A DNA stretch of 64,000 nt, from assembly GCA_963576565.1 (NCBI GenBank), contig OY755046.1:68353719-68417718 (forward strand), in the 5' to 3' direction. The DNA comes from Aspidapion aeneum. Its lineage: Eukaryota; Arthropoda; Insecta; Coleoptera; Brentidae. The notes beneath the pieces were generated by a model. The model was not told the origin of the DNA. It saw only the letters and a program-made list of their open reading frames with translations, and ran no database searches. Below, piece by piece: positions 1-11,026 of this stretch. Made by a program: the position numbers and the translations under genes. The stretch's first letter is position 1. Each line of letters starts with the position of its first letter.

Positions 1-35
1 AAACCGTAAGTGTCCGCTTATAGGAGGTTTCACTG
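1..35. mobile_element. Right end of a Tigger/pogo-like element, cut by window edge
   Basis: The sequence ends in GAGGTTTCACTG, the inverted complement of the CAGTGAAACCTC start seen at 55981, and carries the same TGTCCGCTTATA subterminal motif. A TA follows at 36-37, as expected for the TA target duplication of this superfamily. Only the terminus is in the window. Confidence 0.75.
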
Positions 36-65
36 TACACAGTTAACTAATAATTAACCATTTCT

Positions 66-207
66 CAGTGACGCAACCAGGAATATGTCTTGGTGGGGGG
101 TAGGGGGGCGAGACCATATGCTTTTTATTTTATTCATGAAATATGTCAAGAATATCTAAAAAAATTTAGGGTTGGGGGGGGGCGAGTTTTGTCGACCATA
201 ACCCCCC
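66..207. mobile_element. hAT-like MITE fragment
   Basis: It begins CAGTGACGCAACCAGG, a variant of the CAGTGGCGCACCCAG terminus of the MITEs at 40355 and 43891, and shares their body: a G-run, a GCGAG motif, a TTCATGAAATATGTC-type stretch and a closing C-run. The expected right terminus is not visible. Confidence 0.55.
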
Positions 208-639
208 CCTGGATTTTATCTATTCCTAGTTCCAGTTTTTGTCTATTAACGTTTTAATAGACCACTATTTTAAGTTCGAAAGTTTTATTTTTACGACGTT
301 TTTTAAGACTAATTACATCAGAATATAACAAATTTTAAAACCTATTTTTAACGCAAAATAAATGTAAATGACCTTACGATCTTTTTTTAAAACTTAGCTT
401 ATTTACACGAATTCATCCAAACCATACCATTTGTCTCAGACAAAAGTAACTACACGGGCTCCTATTGGGATTCCGGAAACAGCAAGACATATAACTTTTG
501 TTAAATTGGAAAAAAGTGGCGCTATTAGATTCTGTATTGAAAATAAAATGATTAAAACTAAAAAAATATCGATCAAAAACAAGAAATTGCCAATCTAGAC
601 ACTTTTGATGGTTTAAAATTACCATAAGTTTTTTCTCAG
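208..639. other. No feature recognised
   Basis: AT-rich sequence. The only open frame is a short minus-strand one with no recognisable protein character. I see no gene, repeat or element end here. Confidence 0.4.
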
Positions 640-1690
640 TGTCGTTTTTTACTTTTTTTGTTAAGACAGTAATTTCCTCAACAATTTTAAGCTACCTCTT
701 GAGCCAAATTTAGAAAAACGTTTCCAAACTAGTAAGAACCTTTCAGTTTGAAAGTTGGATTGGAGAACTTGGATTTACTTCTATCTGAATTCATTTTTAC
801 TTCTTTTTACATGAAATGTTTTTGTTATTATTTCACTCCTCTTTTAAAGGATTTGGATAATATTTAAGTTTTAAAGTAGTAAAATATGCGGAATATTGTT
901 TAAAACTTTTGCAATGCCTGATTTAAAATGTTGATGTTTTTTAATTTTTTCCCATGGTTTTATCACAGTTCCTGTCAGCCTTCAAAGCCCAGCTTTCTAG
1001 CGTTTCTGGAAGAGGGCAATGTTACTTTTACATAACTTTACATTTATAGGGGAGGAAGTAAATGAAAATTTCGGGGTTTTTTAATTTTCTATATAATTTT
1101 ATCATGGTCCCTATCGGCCTTCCAAAGCTCAGCTCTCTATCGTTTCTGGAAGTGGGCAATATTACTTTTACATAACTTTACATCTATGGGGGAGAGAAGT
1201 AAATTAAAATTTTGGGGTTTCTGAATTTTTTCCTATAGTTTTATCATAGTTACTATCAGTCTGCCCAAGCTAAGCTCTCTAGCATTTCTGGAAGTGAGCA
1301 ATGTTACATTTACATAACTTTACATGTATAGAGGAGGGTAGTAAATTAGAATTTTGCGTTTTTTAAAATTTTTTCCAAGGGTTTGGTCATAATTTCAATC
1401 AGCCTTCCAAATTTTAGCTTTGTAACATGTCTTGAATTACAGTAGAATTTTAATGATATAAACATGAGTGAGTGGCAAATTCGACGTTTTTTAAAATTCC
1501 GTTACTACTTTACTGCTTTATGAAAGTCCATAAAACTTGTAGGGATTGTTAACTCTGTCAAGGTGTATGACTGTGTAAAGTTTGAGTTTTAAAGGTCATT
1601 CTGAAGTAGAGTTATATATAGGTCACATATGGGCTGAAATGTTTCAAAAAAAGGTGGTACAGCAGTGTAAACGAACTTGAGGGGGCACTG
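640..1690 (+). repeat. Dispersed repeat family R, copy 1
   Basis: This stretch is recognisably repeated at 23380-23531 plus 24557-25030, at 55640-55880 and at 56900-57540. Shared landmarks are a GCCAAATTTAGAAAAAC block near 700, ATATGCGGAATA near 885, the CAGTAGAATTTTAATGAT block near 1440 and ATGGGCTGAAATGTTTC near 1629. No long open frame is conserved between copies, so it looks non-coding. Its class is unknown: no terminal repeats and no poly-A tail were found. Confidence 0.7.
936..1440 (+). repeat. About 140-bp tandem repeat inside family R
   Basis: The phrase ATCAnRGTYnCTRTCRGYC recurs at 962, 1101, 1243 and 1386, giving periods of 139, 142 and 143 bp. Each unit also carries GCTCTCTAGCRTTTCTGGAA and TTTACATAACTTTACAT. 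About 3.5 diverged copies are present. Confidence 0.85.
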
Positions 1691-1998
1691 CCATGTCTCC
1701 TAATTCTCTTCTAGGTGAATGGAATATAGTGGCCTACTTGCCAGGTCTTTAGGTCTGTTTTTTCTACTACTGTCACAATGTTATAAATAAAGTTTGTTGA
1801 CCTATCTGGAAATTACCTTAACTTTCAGACCTCCTAAACAAACAGTCTCAAATTGTAAACGTAATTTTACCAAATAGTAAATTTTGTTATCAGAAAATCA
1901 TCGTCTCATTTTTTGTTTGCATCTCGGGATTTACGTCGTCATAGATAAAAAAATCGACGCCAGCATGCACCTACAGCCATACATTAGACTTAAGTATT
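1691..1998. other. No feature recognised
   Basis: Mixed AT-rich sequence between family R and the next inverted-repeat element; nothing identifiable. Confidence 0.35.
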
Positions 1999-2484
1999 GT
2001 TCATACTCGTCTTAGTCTTTTGTTTTTGATTAGTCTTTGTCCTTTGATTAGTCTTGGCTGTCTTAAACAAAATCGGCTGTTCATACTCGTCTTTTGTTTT
2101 TGATTAGTCTTAGTCATAACCCACTGAAAAAAAAATTCAATTTCAATAAAAAGGTCCCTTTTCAAAAGTCATTTTCTACACAAAACAATCTTATTTAACC
2201 TAATTTGTGCACGAAACACAGACACGAAAGAAAAAAAGCGAAAAAGAAAATAAAAACAAATAAAATTTTGAGGTTATGTTGAGATTTTCTGTTAAAAACA
2301 TAATTAATGGAGGTAAATTCAAAATTTCGGCCGCGCGCTTGCGCTCTTCGGACGCCCTGTAAAAAAAAACAACAAATATCAGCTGATGTCTGTCACTCGT
2401 CTTCGTCGTTGTCCTAAGGATTGAAAGTTGGCAACTCTTAAGACAAAGACTAATCAAAAACAAAAGCAAAAGCATTGTATGAAC
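1999..2484. mobile_element. MITE-like element with long inverted termini
   Basis: The left end runs GTTCATACTCGTCTTAGTC then TTTTGTTTTTGATTAGTC; the right end is its inverted complement with a few differences (TAATCAAAAACAAAAG near 2451, ending GTATGAAC). The left terminal block is partly duplicated near 2080-2117. No clear target duplication is visible. A minus-strand open frame across the middle looks like chance. Confidence 0.6.
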
Positions 2485-2586
2485 ACTCCCATAAGAAACA
2501 GTGGTTTTAACTTTCTTATGACAAGACATATGACTAATCCATTAGTTCTTCTGGGTGTTAAATTTACAATTAATGTGTGAAAGCTA

Positions 2587-2932
2587 CTACTATGTCGGTT
2601 TTTCTACGTTGTCCGACGCTTATTCTTCACCTCCTTTGATCCTGACAATCATCTTCTGTCAGGTTTTTTTGACTCATTGATCTTTGGATTGACTGTTGCC
2701 ATTCTAGTTTAGGACGCCCTCTTTTTTTGCGCTCTATTGGTTGCCATTCCAGGACCAGCTTTGGTAATCTTTCGTCGTTTATCCATTGTACATGGCCGTA
2801 CAATATCAGTTGTTTTTAGTAATGTCATCCGGTTTGCTTCGCTCGATTCCCATTATTTCTTTTATGATCTCATTCCTAGATATTCTCATGGATCTTCTTA
2901 TTGCTTCCATACAAGAATTTTTTTACCGTGTA
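2587..2932 (-). pseudogene. NLR-B non-LTR retrotransposon, 3' end, broken
   Basis: Read on the minus strand this gives the C-terminal region of a reverse-transcriptase polyprotein: MEAIRRSMRISRNEI, then a frame-broken stretch ending in a basic segment, then a 3' tail matching the NLR-B copies at 17279 and 44079 (a GTTGGACAACGTAGAAAAAC-type stretch, ACCGACATAGTAGTAG). The family ends in AGT triplets. 5'-truncated and full of frame breaks, so not functional. NLR-B's exact clade is not settled from fragments; the short simple-repeat tail is common in RTE-like elements. Confidence 0.75.
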
Positions 2933-3645
2933 TGGATGGCTACTAATAAAAAGTCATATAAATAAACATATGCAAACATGTAACGTAAAACGTAACCTTT
3001 TTTTTTAATTTTAGCATTTTTTTTCGCTAATGAACCTAATAACACAAAAAAAAATCTGCAATAATGTTTAAATTTTGGTAATTTTTTGGAAATTAAAAAA
3101 TTTAGAGAAATGCTAGTTTTGATCGTGGTTTGATAGCACAGCTTAAAGATATCTTATCCACATCGTATTTGCCTAAAAATTTTACGGCAGCTTTTTTTAA
3201 CTTCTTTCTCAAAAAGACGCGTACGGCCAAGACCAAGAATTGTAACTACTTGCTAGTTAGTGTTAAACTAAACCTTATTGAAAACTAAATCATTCAGCCG
3301 CGATCACGCAAAACTTAACGCTGCCCCAAAAATAACAAAATGCCGTTAAAACATAAAACCTAAGAGAAGCTAAAATGAAGTTACGATCGCCCAAATAAGA
3401 CATTCCACATCGAAGAAAGTCTTATTTTCAACCATAATAGTCTTTAGCTCCTTTTCTTTGTTTTAATACCCGCTCAGGATCGTTCCCCCACTTACTGCGT
3501 CAGATTAAATTACGTTCTGATGTTCTCGCGTTCCCTAGTGTTTAAAGTAGGTGCCCGATTCAGTGAGAGCTTTACAGCTCCTTAGCAAAGAAACTGTTAC
3601 GGACTCATGCATTGGTCGAAAACCGCACATTAATGCTACGGTAAA
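2933..3645. other. No feature recognised
   Basis: A somewhat less AT-rich stretch near 3470-3600 shows no open frame of note on either strand and no similarity to other parts of the window. Confidence 0.35.
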
Positions 3646-4100
3646 AAGTTTGCAAAAAAGGTTATGGGATGTCTTAACAGTATTTTATGGAGCAGAGAGA
3701 TATAAAAGAATGTAAAATTTATCATATATGAAACAGTGGTGAATAGCACGCTGTTGTATGGAATAGAGACTTGTCGCGTAACAGAAAAATACAAAACAAA
3801 AATTGATAGTCTCGAAATGGATGCAATAAGAAGATCAATGAGAATATCTAGAAATGAGATAATAAAAGAAAGAATGGGAATCGAGGGAAGCATAACGGAT
3901 GACATCACTAAAAGACAACTGATATGGTACGGCCATGTACAACGGATGAACAACGAAATATTACCAAATCAGGTCCTAGACCAATAGGGCGCAGAAAAAG
4001 AGGGCGTCCTAAACTAGAATGGCAACAGTCAATCCAAAGATCAAAGAGTCAAAAAAATCTGACAGAAGATGATTGTCAAGATCGAAAGAGAGAGAATAGC
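3646..4100 (+). pseudogene. NLR-B non-LTR retrotransposon fragment (C-terminal region)
   Basis: It starts at the phrase for ...VIGCLNSILWSREI..., common to the copies at 17279 and 44150. The open part at 3736-3987 reads MVNSTLLYGIETCRVTEKYK and continues to the signature LIWYGHVQRM, followed after a frame change near 3960 by GRRKRGRPKLEW. This TLLYG...WYGHVQRM...GRRKRGRP order is typical of the region downstream of the reverse transcriptase domain in RTE-like elements. Truncated at both ends. Confidence 0.8.
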
Positions 4101-4205
4101 CGTAATAGTGGTAAAAAGTTTACATTTTTTAAATTTTTAACTGCCAAAAAACTGTTGTTAGCATGACAGACACACACGGACAGACGTCACGATGAGATTG
4201 CTATG

Positions 4206-4395
4206 CCTGTGGCGGTCCTAGTGGGGGCGCAGAGGGGGCAATTGCCCCCCTCTCCCTTTCGTCCAGAAAACTCCAAATATTTAAGATACATTCTGGTGTA
4301 TTACACACCTGAGCAAAAAAATATTATTATATACATGTTAAAAAAAATCTGAGTTGCCTCCCACCCCTTTTTAAAAGTCTGGGACCGCGCCTGGG
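4206..4395. mobile_element. Candidate MITE
   Basis: The left end carries GGCGGTCCTAG and the right end carries CTGGGACCGCGCC, imperfect inverted complements about 190 bp apart. TATGC lies just outside both ends and may be the remains of a target duplication. The body has the G-run/C-run character of the other MITEs here. Confidence 0.4.
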
Positions 4396-4469
4396 TATGC
4401 GCGGGCTAGGAAGTGAAAATATACTCTCTTTATTAATTTTTATAGCAATAGATAATTATATATATATTT

Positions 4470-5634
4470 ATCGGTTTCACAACGTTCTACGTCTTCCGAT
4501 ACCCAATCTACACTCGTTTCTGTTTGCCCATAATTCATCATCTAGGCCTCTTATTCTTATTTCACTATCTATTCCTTCTCTTCAGCTTCTCCTTGGTCTT
4601 CCTCGTTTTCTTCGGCCAGTTGGTTTCCATTGTAATATTTGTTTAGGTAGTCTTCCATCATCCATTCTTTGTACATGTCCGTACCACACCAGTTGTTTTG
4701 TTCTTATATCATCCACTAGAGTACGTTCACCCACTGTCATAATTTCTCTTATTCTTTGATTGGTAACTCTCTTTTTGATTTCCCTGCTGCTCTTCTCCAA
4801 TAGTCCATCTCCGTAGCGGAAAGCATTTTTTCTGTTCTATCTTTGATTGGCCATACTTCTGAGCCGTATGTAATAATACTTTTTACAATGGTGTTATATA
4901 TAAGCTTTTTGTTATGTTTTGATATACTTTGGTCCCAAATTATTCCATTTAATAAAGTTATTGCTTTTCTTCCTTGTACGTTTCTATCTTTTATAGCTTT
5001 GTCTAGTGTTCCGTCAGCTGTAATTTTTAGACCCAAGTATTTATACTCATCACAGGACTGAATTCGCTGCCCAGTATTTAAGATTAGATCCTGTTTCGTT
5101 CCACCAATACACATATACTCTGTCTTATTGATATTAACCTCTAGTCCCCACTTATTGTACTCTTCTATTAGTTTTCGTGTCATATATTCGAGGTCGTCAT
5201 AATCCTGAGCCACCACTATCTGATCATCGGCGAAACATAAAGTATACAAGGTGGTTTCATTCAACGGAATTCCCATGTTTTGGCATTTTCTCTTCCAGAC
5301 TTTAAGGACCTGTTCCAAATATATCTTGAAGAGCGTAGGCGAGATACAGCAACCTTGTTTAAGACCTTTATTTACTTGAAAGCCTTTGGTTAGTTTTGCT
5401 TTTATTTTAACTTTTGCCTTACTATTGCGGTATAACTCTTTGATGGCCTTAATTAGTTGTACGCTTATGTTTGTCTTTTCCAACGCTTTCCAAAGTAGAT
5501 TTAGGGGTATACTATCATATGCCTTCTGCAAATCTACGTAAAGCAGATGGAGCTCTTGTCCGTATGCCATTTTCTTTTAAATAACTTGGGTTATACAAAA
5601 GAGATGATCTGAAGTCGATCTACCCGCCCTGAAG
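4470..5634 (-). pseudogene. NLR-C non-LTR retrotransposon copy 1 (reverse transcriptase part)
   Basis: The open part (5570 down to 4749) is a reverse transcriptase from motif A onwards: YVDLQKAYDS (A), GLKQGCCISPTLF (B), LCFADDQIVV (C, catalytic DD), KWGLEVNINKTEYM (D), then YKYLGLKI and ITYGSEVWPIKDR. A frameshift near 4770 separates it from the tail TLVDDIRTKQLVWYGHVQRM and GRRKRGRPRRS. The copy is 5'-truncated at about 5634, just upstream of motif A, and ends 3' at a TATA-rich stretch before 4470. The fuller copy at 52276-54092 shows what is missing. Inactive as it stands. Confidence 0.9.
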
Positions 5635-5685
5635 ATAATTAATATAAATTAATTGTCAATAGATAATTAATATAAATTAATTGTC
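5634..5685. repeat. Two direct copies of a 24-bp AT-rich unit
   Basis: GATAATTAATATAAATTAAT plus TGTC occurs at 5634-5657 and again at 5662-5685, immediately at the 5' truncation point of the NLR-C copy. Confidence 0.85.
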
Positions 5686-6019
5686 TTGTCCTAAAATTAT
5701 TTAAAAAAATATATAAACCTAATTTGAAGTGCATGAAATTTAACCAATTAAATTTGACAGTTGTTTTAAAGTGCTCCTAGTTGGAGCGTGGGTCGGCCTG
5801 CCATAAATAATAACAAGAAATGAAGAAACAAAACGAAGAAAATAATAAAAGCTCACATAATAAGCACGGGAAAAGATGTAGAAATAAACGAGTCGAAGTT
5901 GTTAGTTTTAATCACATTGATAAGTATTAATGAGCACCGTTTAATAGGTTTACGGGGCCACCAGAATTGAGAAATATATACCTACTAATAGGACCTACTT
6001 ATGCTAAAAATAGAAGAAA
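5686..6019. other. No feature recognised
   Basis: AT-rich spacer between two retrotransposon fragments; nothing identifiable. Confidence 0.35.
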
Positions 6020-6352
6020 TAGAAGAAAAAAATAATATTTTTTATAAGCATATATTCCCCCAGGTCCGCTAGCTTTTCCGGATTTAAGCTTTTTTATACT
6101 ATTCTTTATCATTTCTTTTTCGATGATTACTTCCTCTCCATGTACTTCTATGTCTCTCCTCGGAGAGGCTGTTAGATATTCGGGTCTCGTCTCCTGCAGC
6201 AGTCCCTTGTAGTGTTCTGTCCATTGTTCTGGTTTGATGATCTGGATGTTTACTTTTTCTTTTGTTGGGTCTTTTACTGTAGAAATGAATTTCCATACTT
6301 CAGAGCTCTGCCTACCTCCTACGTGTATATTTATATCGTTGTATTTTTTCAT
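6020..6352 (-). pseudogene. Non-LTR retrotransposon fragment: linker and start of RT domain
   Basis: The minus-strand frame gives EVWKFISTVKDPTKEK, WTEHYKGLLQETRPEYL and then IKKLKSGKASGPGGI, the conserved block opening the reverse transcriptase domain of many non-LTR elements. After GGI the frame runs into low-complexity sequence, so the copy breaks there. It could be NLR-A or NLR-B; neither of those has this region elsewhere in the window. Confidence 0.8.
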
Positions 6353-6625
6353 GGTTTATTTTGATCGTGTGTTTGTTATGATTTTACTTTTTGTGTAGTT
6401 CATACACAAGTCTATATTTTTTAGCTGCTGTATCCAGTTCTTCCAGCATTTTTATCAGTTCTTCGTTATTATCTGTTACAAAGGCGATATCGTCAACATC
6501 TTAGGTGGTTTGAGTATGGTCCGCTTATTTTGATACCAATTTCTTCCCAACCTAAGTTTTAGAAACACCTTCCAGGGCCTGGTTAAATAGTTTAGGGAAT
6601 ATTGTGTTACCCTGTTTCTTCGTGG
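6353..6625 (-). pseudogene. NLR-A (RTE-like) fragment around RT motifs B and C
   Basis: The minus strand reads KQGNTIFPKLFNQALE (motif B), a decayed motif C (VDDIAFVTDNNEEL) and IKMLEELDTAA, with several stops. It matches NLR-A sequences at 27825 and 39966. In an intact element this region lies downstream of the linker block at 6020-6352, but here it lies upstream on the same strand, so the two pieces are separate insertions or rearranged. Confidence 0.75.
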
Positions 6626-6639
6626 ATTGTTAAATATAG

Positions 6640-6790
6640 TAGAATACGTTTTTTCAATAATTTATGTTATTACTTAGAAATTCGTAGGAGCTCCAGTTTC
6701 TGAGATATTTACAAGAAGTGTTTTCAAGGCTGGTATAGCGTGGAGTTCAGTTGGAAGGTATCAGATCCATCAGGGATCAATTTATTTTAG
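6640..6790 (+). repeat. Dispersed repeat, inverted copy at 47420-47575
   Basis: Blocks such as GTAGGAGCTCCAGTTTCTGA, TTTTCAAGGCTGGTATAGCG and GGTATCAGATCC recur as inverted complements near 47420-47575. Both copies lie beside NLR-A fragments, so this may be part of a longer NLR-A-linked unit. Confidence 0.6.
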
Positions 6791-7206
6791 AATTATTATT
6801 TGATTTAATTTGAGATCATTCGTTATCTACTTCATCCGATTTTTTATTGTCACTTCATCAAAAAAAAATTATTACCCAGCATTAGCAAAGGAATACGTCA
6901 TATGACACTACTGTGACGACTTCAGGTGTGTCACACATGGGTGTCACATGACCCAATTCTTTTTAAAAAAAGTGATATTAGATTAAGGAATTCTAATTAA
7001 TATTTGTAAGTGTTAATGCAAAAATATACGCTGATTTTGTGTTTTTTTTAGTTTTATACATAATTCAAAAACAACCTTGTAAGCAAGGACATTAGTTCCG
7101 CGAATTTATATAACTTGCAAAATTTGCTAAAAATATGAATTTTTGCAAAAATTAAAATTTGCTATCTCAAATTTTATTTCAACGAAAGCAATATTTTTCG
7201 GGTGTT
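6791..7206. other. No feature recognised
   Basis: AT-rich spacer with a short inverted motif around TGACACT/GTGTCAC near 6900-6950; nothing else seen. Confidence 0.35.
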
Positions 7207-7650
7207 TAGTCCGGGGACATCTGTGGGCTTTTGTAACGAAATAAGCTTTGTTTAAACAAACACTCATCTTCTCTATCCCGAAGCTTATATTAAAGCGAGG
7301 CCCGCAGGGCTGAGCGTCTCCGTAACGAAATAAGCTGCGTTTACACAAACATTAGTCATCTTTACCCTGAAGCTTATTGAAGCGAGGCCCGCAGGGCCGA
7401 GCGGCTCTGTAACAAAATAAGTTATGTTTAAACAAACACTAATCTTATCTACGCCGAAGCTTATTTTGAAGCGAGGCCCGTAGGGCCGAGCGGCTCTGTA
7501 ACGAAATAAGCTTTGTTTAAACAAACACTCATCTTCTCTACCCCGAAGCTTATACGAAAGCGAGGCCCGCAGGGCCGAGCGGCTCTGGAACGAAATATGC
7601 TGTGTTTAAATAAACATTAATCATCTCTACCCCGAAGCTTATATTAAGGC
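7207..7650 (+). repeat. 87-89-bp tandem repeat, about five units
   Basis: GCGAGGCCCGCAGGGC-type blocks start at 7295, 7382, 7471 and 7560, with a truncated GCG at 7649, so the period is 87-89 bp. Each unit has a GC-rich half (GCGAGGCCCGCAGGGCCGAG) and an AT-rich half with GTTTAAACAAACA and GAAGCTTAT. Short minus-strand frames through it are by-products of the repeat. Confidence 0.95.
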
Positions 7651-8405
7651 GAAATATAATGACATATATCAATTTTAAAATTGAAATAAATATGACATGC
7701 AGAGGTTTTTTGACGTCGGTACACGCACAAAAGTTGCTTATTTTAGTCTACTCTACATTGCCAAATTTAACTTTGATAAAAAACTTCAATTTTAGATAAA
7801 TTTGTGACTTGGAAACTATTTTGTCTATAAATAATCTTCAATAAAAGTGACATGTGGAGGTTTGACGTTGACGTGACTATTACAAAAGTTGTTCATTTTG
7901 ATCTCCTCTGCATGTCAAATTTGATTTTCGTCGAAAAGTTCAAGTTTTACGAAATTATATTGACATATGTAAATTTTAAAATGGAAATAAATATGACATC
8001 CAGAGGTTTTTTGACGTCGGTACACGCACAAAATTTGCTTATTTTAGTCTAATCTACATTGCCAAAATATAGTTTAATTGAAAAGTTCAATTTTAGATAA
8101 ATTTTTGACTTTGAAACTATTTTTTCTATATATAATCTTCAATAAAAGTGACATGTGGAGGTTTGACGTTGACGTGACTATTACAAAAGTTGTTCATTTT
8201 GATCTCCTCTACATTGTCAAATTTGATTTTCGTCGAAAAGCTCAAGTTTTACGAAATCAAATTGACATATATCAATTTTAAAATAGAAATAAATATGACA
8301 TACAGAGGTTTTCTGACGTCGGTGCACGCACAAAAGTTGCTTATTTTGGTCTACTCTACATTGCCAAATTTGATTTTTTTTGAAAAATCCAATTTTAAGG
8401 GGGCA
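7650..8405 (+). repeat. 300-bp dimeric satellite, locus 1
   Basis: The phrase GACATATRTMAATTTTAAAAT starts at 7661, 7962 and 8264, a period near 301 bp. Each 300-bp unit is two related halves of about 150 bp: one has TATGACATGCAGAGGTTTT and GACGTCGGTACACGCAC, the other GTGACATGTGGAGGTTTGAC and GACGTGACTATTAC. About 2.5 dimers are present. The array abuts the 88-bp repeat with no spacer. A second locus is at 12838-13280. Confidence 0.9.
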
Positions 8406-9320
8406 AACGTCGCCTGAAAACTTACCATCTGACAACACTGATATCCCATTTTTTGGCCAAATCTTTTTTCTAATAGAACTCGAAAACGAGAAAGCGGCAC
8501 GCGTCGTAACTTTGAGGGGTGCATTTTTAAAGCATTTTTCGCAACTGTATCTTGGCAGTTTTTTGCTAATTTATCTTATTCAAAAGATAAAAAAATATTT
8601 ATGGCTAAATCCCAACAACACTTCAAAACAAAGTTTGGACAATCTATGATCTTGCGTCACCTTGTATAAACTACAGCGAACTGTAACAATAATTTCTCGT
8701 TTTTCCTATGTTTTAGGTAAATACAAACAAAAACAAAAAATCTAACAAGATACGTTTGACAATTTTGACAAAATCTTTTATATAAACAAGATAAATATAT
8801 ATTTTTTCATTTTCTAAGCGAGATCTATTAGGATTTTTAAAAGCGGAGTAAAGTCGATATCGGAGCGAAAAAGTATACTTCAATATGTTGCTACTAGGGG
8901 GCATCACTTGTTCACCAGAATTAAAATCACGTGATTCTAATGAATGCAGAACACTAGGTAAATTCGGTTAAAAAAAAATCGGTGTAAGGTAATTAGCTGA
9001 TCAAGGTCACATGACCCGTGTTTTAGTATTGGCTTAGAATATTGAACTAGCCATTTTGTAAGAGTATTGGTAAGATTTGAATATTTCTTAGATATAAAAT
9101 TGAGATGTTGATCCAAAAATGGTATATTCTTCGATGAATCTGAACGATATATAATAATAATAATAATGATAATAAAGGTAATTCCCACATTGAATATAAA
9201 CTCCCAGCTACTTGTTATATGGGACATATACTATTGTCGATTCAGTTTATTTTGCATCAACATTTAAAAAAGTTTGGTTTCTACTTCTTGGATATTCGTT
9301 GAGCAACTGCAAGCTTACCA
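8406..9320. other. No feature recognised
   Basis: Mixed sequence. A run of ATA/ATAATA lies near 9151-9175. No coding signal on either strand that I can support. Confidence 0.35.
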
Positions 9321-9744
9321 TATACAGGTGTCCCAAGGGGCCATAGTGCCAGGGGATAGAGGAGGTTATTTCCGAGAAAAAAGTTTATATAACATGGGGG
9401 TAAACACATCTGTTTTTAAGATATAGGCTTTTTTCAGTTGTAGAAGTGGAGTGGGTTTTAAAAGCTAATTGTGATTCAAAAATGTGGTATTCTTTTTTTT
9501 ATTAAACTACAAGTTGAGGAGATACAGGCTGTCAAAATAACCACAAAAAAGGTATGAAAAATAATAATTAAAAAAATAATAATTTTTGCTTATTTATTCT
9601 TTAAAAAAATATCAATAATATTTCATTGTTATGTCTCGCTGGAGACTTGTTTTTATTTTAAAAAAATATAAAAAAAACATTGAATTTAATATGACATTTA
9701 TAAAAGTATATACAAAAAAAAATAGTTTTTTCCTAAAAAAAAAA

Positions 9745-9808
9745 TTGTGTGTGTTTAAGACCACACGGCAGAAGTGTAAACTTCAACAAGGCTAAATTAA
9801 TAATACTG
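9745..9808 (-). mobile_element. Short hAT remnant
   Basis: About 60 bp including TTTAAGACCACACGGCAGAA and GTGTAAACTTCAACAAGGC match 23980-24044 inside the hAT element at 23540-24556. Confidence 0.7.
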
Positions 9809-9826
9809 GCCTTCATCTGCATCATT

Positions 9827-11026
9827 CCCAACTAACATTTATAGTAGCGGCTACATGTTCTAAAGGCTTTGCTACTTTCTTATAGTAGAAATGTGGTGAT
9901 CCCAACCAAAATTTGTTACTTTTTAGTTCTAACTACTATTTAGTATCAGGAAATAGTAGATGTTTCGTAAAAACGACCCTCTAAACTACTTCATAGGATT
10001 GTTTCTTGATAGTCGATTCTGATAGTCTTCTCTACCACAATAGGACGTTGCTAAAGTTTTACTTTCTTTTTAATCGTTATTTCGTAGTCGCCCTGACTTT
10101 TATATCCTACTTAATTACCACTAGAAAGTTAAGCTTCATTGGAGTCCCAAACAAGTGTATCCGACAACTACATTATAACTTTAATTTTTACCACAAAAGT
10201 TTGTGTCATCATAGTAACATCTGATGTAACAATGTAGACAAAATAACTTTTTGGATCAACTTTAAAGCCGCAACTACTTTCAAGTAACCTTTTCGACTAT
10301 CAGGGAATATAGTTTGGGACGCCATGTTTTTATGTAAGAAAGAAAATTTAATATTTTTGTTGTCGTTTTATGAGCTCATATTAAAGAGCCATACTATTTT
10401 ATAAACAAATTAGTTGAAGCTTACCAAAAATGCTCTTCTTAAGCACCATTTGTTGGAGTTAACTGTCGATTATGAAAACATAACCTCCAAAATCACAACA
10501 CAAAAATTCCATCAGCTACCAGAAAACGGCTCAATTTTACGGGCGCACCGGTTTTTTGCAATATATATAATGCATGTTATACAAAAAACTTTGCGTGGCA
10601 CTCGAATTTTGATCCTCTGCTCGTAAATTCTCACACTTTTGGATAACATAGTTCATATTATAACCATAACCAAACAAAAAAACTAAGCGAGTCTGTTTAC
10701 TGTTGTGTCCACCATATTGTGTAACAATTCTACCAAAAAGAAACGATTATATTATTTGCAACTACATCGCAACTTTTATGCCATTACGGAAAAAAAACAG
10801 CCTCTACGACGTAGTAGATACCTGGCTACGACGTAGTAGTGTAGTTGTTACCACAGTGACTTTAAACACTTGGCCAAGTAGTTATAACCAGAAATTGGTT
10901 CCCCACTTAGGGAATTATAACGTCGCTGTATGGTATACTGAGACGTAGCGGGAGTACGTTGCGGTTACTTTTAAGAAATTCTTTCTAGTTGGGGTTTCGT
11001 CGTTACAACTTTAATTGTTTGTTGGG
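9827..11026. mobile_element. CCC-ended element, internal deletion derivative (1.2 kb)
   Basis: The ends are CCCAACTAACATTTA and, inverted, TTAATTGTTTGTTGGG, flanked by TT on both sides (9825-9826, 11027-11028). The sequence equals the two outer parts of the 2.5-kb element at 40646-43139: 9827-10280 matches its left 450 bp and 10281-11026 its right 750 bp. The join falls at ACTTT, present at both deletion borders in the long copy. No transposase is visible in either copy. Confidence 0.85.

Noticed and set aside
2200..2529. 109-residue minus-strand frame with hydrophobic segments
   Set aside because: Lies across the inverted-repeat element at 1999-2484; low-complexity Phe/Ser/Leu composition from A/T runs.
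4843..5061. Plus-strand 72-residue frame repeated at 52669 and 61518
   Set aside because: Conserved only because it is antisense to the NLR-C reverse transcriptase in all three copies.
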